A program made the translations under genes and the position numbers. Positions 62,301 to 64,000 of a stretch of 64,000 nucleotides of DNA are shown piece after piece. This DNA comes from Seriola aureovittata (Eukaryota; Chordata; Actinopteri; Carangiformes; Carangidae). Under the pieces are notes generated by a model. That model searched no databases. It saw only the letters and a program-made list of their open reading frames with translations, and was not told where the DNA came from. Numbering within the stretch: position 1 is the first letter of the stretch; each line of letters starts with the position of its first letter. The DNA is taken from the NCBI RefSeq assembly GCF_021018895.1, contig NC_079386.1:18328052-18392051 (forward strand), written 5' to 3'.

Positions 62301-64000
62301 CTGCTCTCCGGGATCAAGCCGCGCTGCACTTTGGAGTGTTTTTCAGAACAAAGCGGCGCCGCGGAGCCGAGTGCGGCGGCGATAAGAGGAGCTGAGGCGA
62401 GTCAGGAATCCTTCTCTACTCTGGTTAATCCTGTAGGTTTAATAGTAATGTCAACTTTCCTCATTCAACCACTAATGCAAGGGTTTCTGAAGTCTAACAC
62501 TTGGCCCACACTATCATGGAGTCAGCTAGCTCAGGGATGCAACTTGTGCTTTGTACATTATATCTGTTCATATTTTACAAGTATGCTAGTTGCTATTAGC
62601 AGTTCCTGTCTGCGTTGTACCCATGGATGTAAGGATAGTTATCACTGGATTACTGTGATACTGAAGACAACTTAAAAAAGTGAGGATCCTCAGACAGGAT
62701 CTGGCTTCGGTTTTTATGATTTTCTAAGAGGATTTACGGACGTTTATTCAAGACGGACATCAGAGGTTTCATCATCCTTTGAAAGTATAAACGTGCATCG
62801 TATCTGCGTGTTCAGATTTGACACAGCTATGACGAGGAGTTTGGTTTTTGATGCAACCTGCAGCGATTGATTGCCAAGGTTTTAAGTTGCCTTAACTACA
62901 TCTGTGAGCTGCGTTCATATCAGCAGCCAAACATGCACCTGCTCATTTCATCCCCCCGCCCTTCAGCCGCCGTCACAGCTCGCAAACCTCCGCTCTACTG
63001 TGGAAACATGACAAGGCCGTGGTTTGACAACAAATTAAGCGTCCAACTCGCTAATTCAATGCATAATTGATTGTCTAATTAACCGCCTTATTGACTCAAG
63101 CTGTTGCAATTAAAGAGGGAAGTACGTCCACACAGGTTCACACACAGCTAACTCACTTGAACCTGACGTGGTTTCAACAACCACAGTTCAAGCTAATGGA
63201 GCCAAGAGCAAGATTTCTATTGATTTCTGCTGAAATGGTCGTAGTAAACTGTTTCTGCACAGACTCCTGAATCAGCATCGTCTAACTGAGAAAGTCAATA
63301 ACAAACGACCCGATGATGGATTCAAGTGATGCAACATTACATGATTATTGCATCATAATCATCGAATCGATTGCATCATACTCATTGTATCTCATTGAGG
63401 TAATTAATCAGAGTTTTGTGAGTAAGCCACAGATATTTGTCACTTAAACACAAAACATATGGGCAGACACATGGAGCGATTGCTGGAACGCCGTCTAAAG
63501 AAACAGCAGTGTGAAAGTGGTTTCTCCCTGGTTAAAGTGCAGAGCATCAAAAGCTTCTGAAACTTAAATGTTTCATGAAAAGCTGAGGCTGCTACAAGTT
63601 CTATGCAAAAAAAAAAAACGTTTTAATACTTTAATAAGCTTTAGACAAAGACATTAAAACCCTGAAAACCTTATTTTTCTCAGTCAGGTTCTCAATATGA
63701 GTGATGACGTTCTTTTTTCACTGATTTTAAGTGGATGGGATTCATTTGGAAAAACGTTCTGTAAATTCAGCAAATAAAAAAGTGATAAATGCTGTGAGGT
63801 TGTTTATCCCGGGGGTTCCTGTGTAATTTTACTTTCCTTTATCTTGTAGAGCACCTGCTTGGTTTTCTACGGTTAGGTTTCCAGTCATGGTCTATCTCAG
63901 CTGTGCACGTCAGCAGGAAGCGTTGGCATCCGACATGCCTGACCTGTTTGCAGCCTGGTGCAACAGGAAGTGGAGCAAGGAGAAAAGAGTCAGACAGAGG

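Larger units (their letters stand above)
55924..64000. other. 5' flank of npy2rl, no other gene recognised
   Basis: No credible coding exon on either strand. Contains a TTAGC-rich patch near 56100, AT-rich stretches at 57100..57150 and 60120..60200, microsatellites, a CpG-rich patch at 62300..62400 and a TAATTA-rich patch at 62990..63120. Untranslated exons and the promoter of npy2rl may lie here but cannot be placed by eye. Confidence 0.4.

Noticed and set aside
1..64000. CRISPR arrays, operons, bacterial or viral genes
   Set aside because: None seen. Composition, introns, SINE and microsatellites are those of an animal nuclear genome.

Overview
The window looks like a teleost (probably percomorph) nuclear genome. 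The reasons are the one recognisable gene, the very many (CA/GT)n microsatellites, and several dispersed repeats whose wording is typical of fish genomes. It is gene-poor: I can support a single protein-coding gene, on the minus strand, covering 37758..55810.

That gene encodes a neuropeptide Y / peptide YY receptor of the Y2 type. Five coding exons (55810..55628, 54950..54818, 45466..45301, 39864..39711, 38333..37758) join through GT-AG introns of phases 0, 1, 2 and 0 into exactly 1212 nt (403 residues plus stop). The reconstructed receptor has seven membrane segments, the Y2-type DRH motif, the conserved disulfide pair C134/C214, an NPLLY motif, a palmitoylatable tail cysteine and a C-terminal TDV that fits a class I PDZ ligand. 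Vertebrate Y2 receptors normally have an uninterrupted coding region. Four coding introns point to the fish Y2 duplicate (Y2-2, npy2rl), reported in zebrafish with unique introns, although only a phylogeny can settle paralogy.

Layout: 1..37757 lies downstream (3') of the receptor and holds no gene I can recognise. It contains microsatellites (a dense cluster at 2746..3881), dispersed fish repeats, a decayed minisatellite-like element, homopurine and G-rich tracts, and one unassigned exon-like stretch near 11694..11956. 37758..55810 is the receptor gene; its 9.35-kb intron 2 holds two inverted-repeat mobile elements, two copies of a promoter-like dispersed repeat and a 37-39 bp minisatellite. 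55811..64000 is the 5' side, with a short upstream reading frame, a likely 5'UTR splice acceptor, a small CpG-rich patch near 62330 and a homeodomain-site-rich patch near 63000.

The most interesting signal is how the receptor's splice sites meet simple repeats. Four of eight coding splice sites have a dinucleotide array starting within 9 nt, and the 154-nt exon 4 sits between (TG)n and (AC)n arrays that are complementary in the pre-mRNA.
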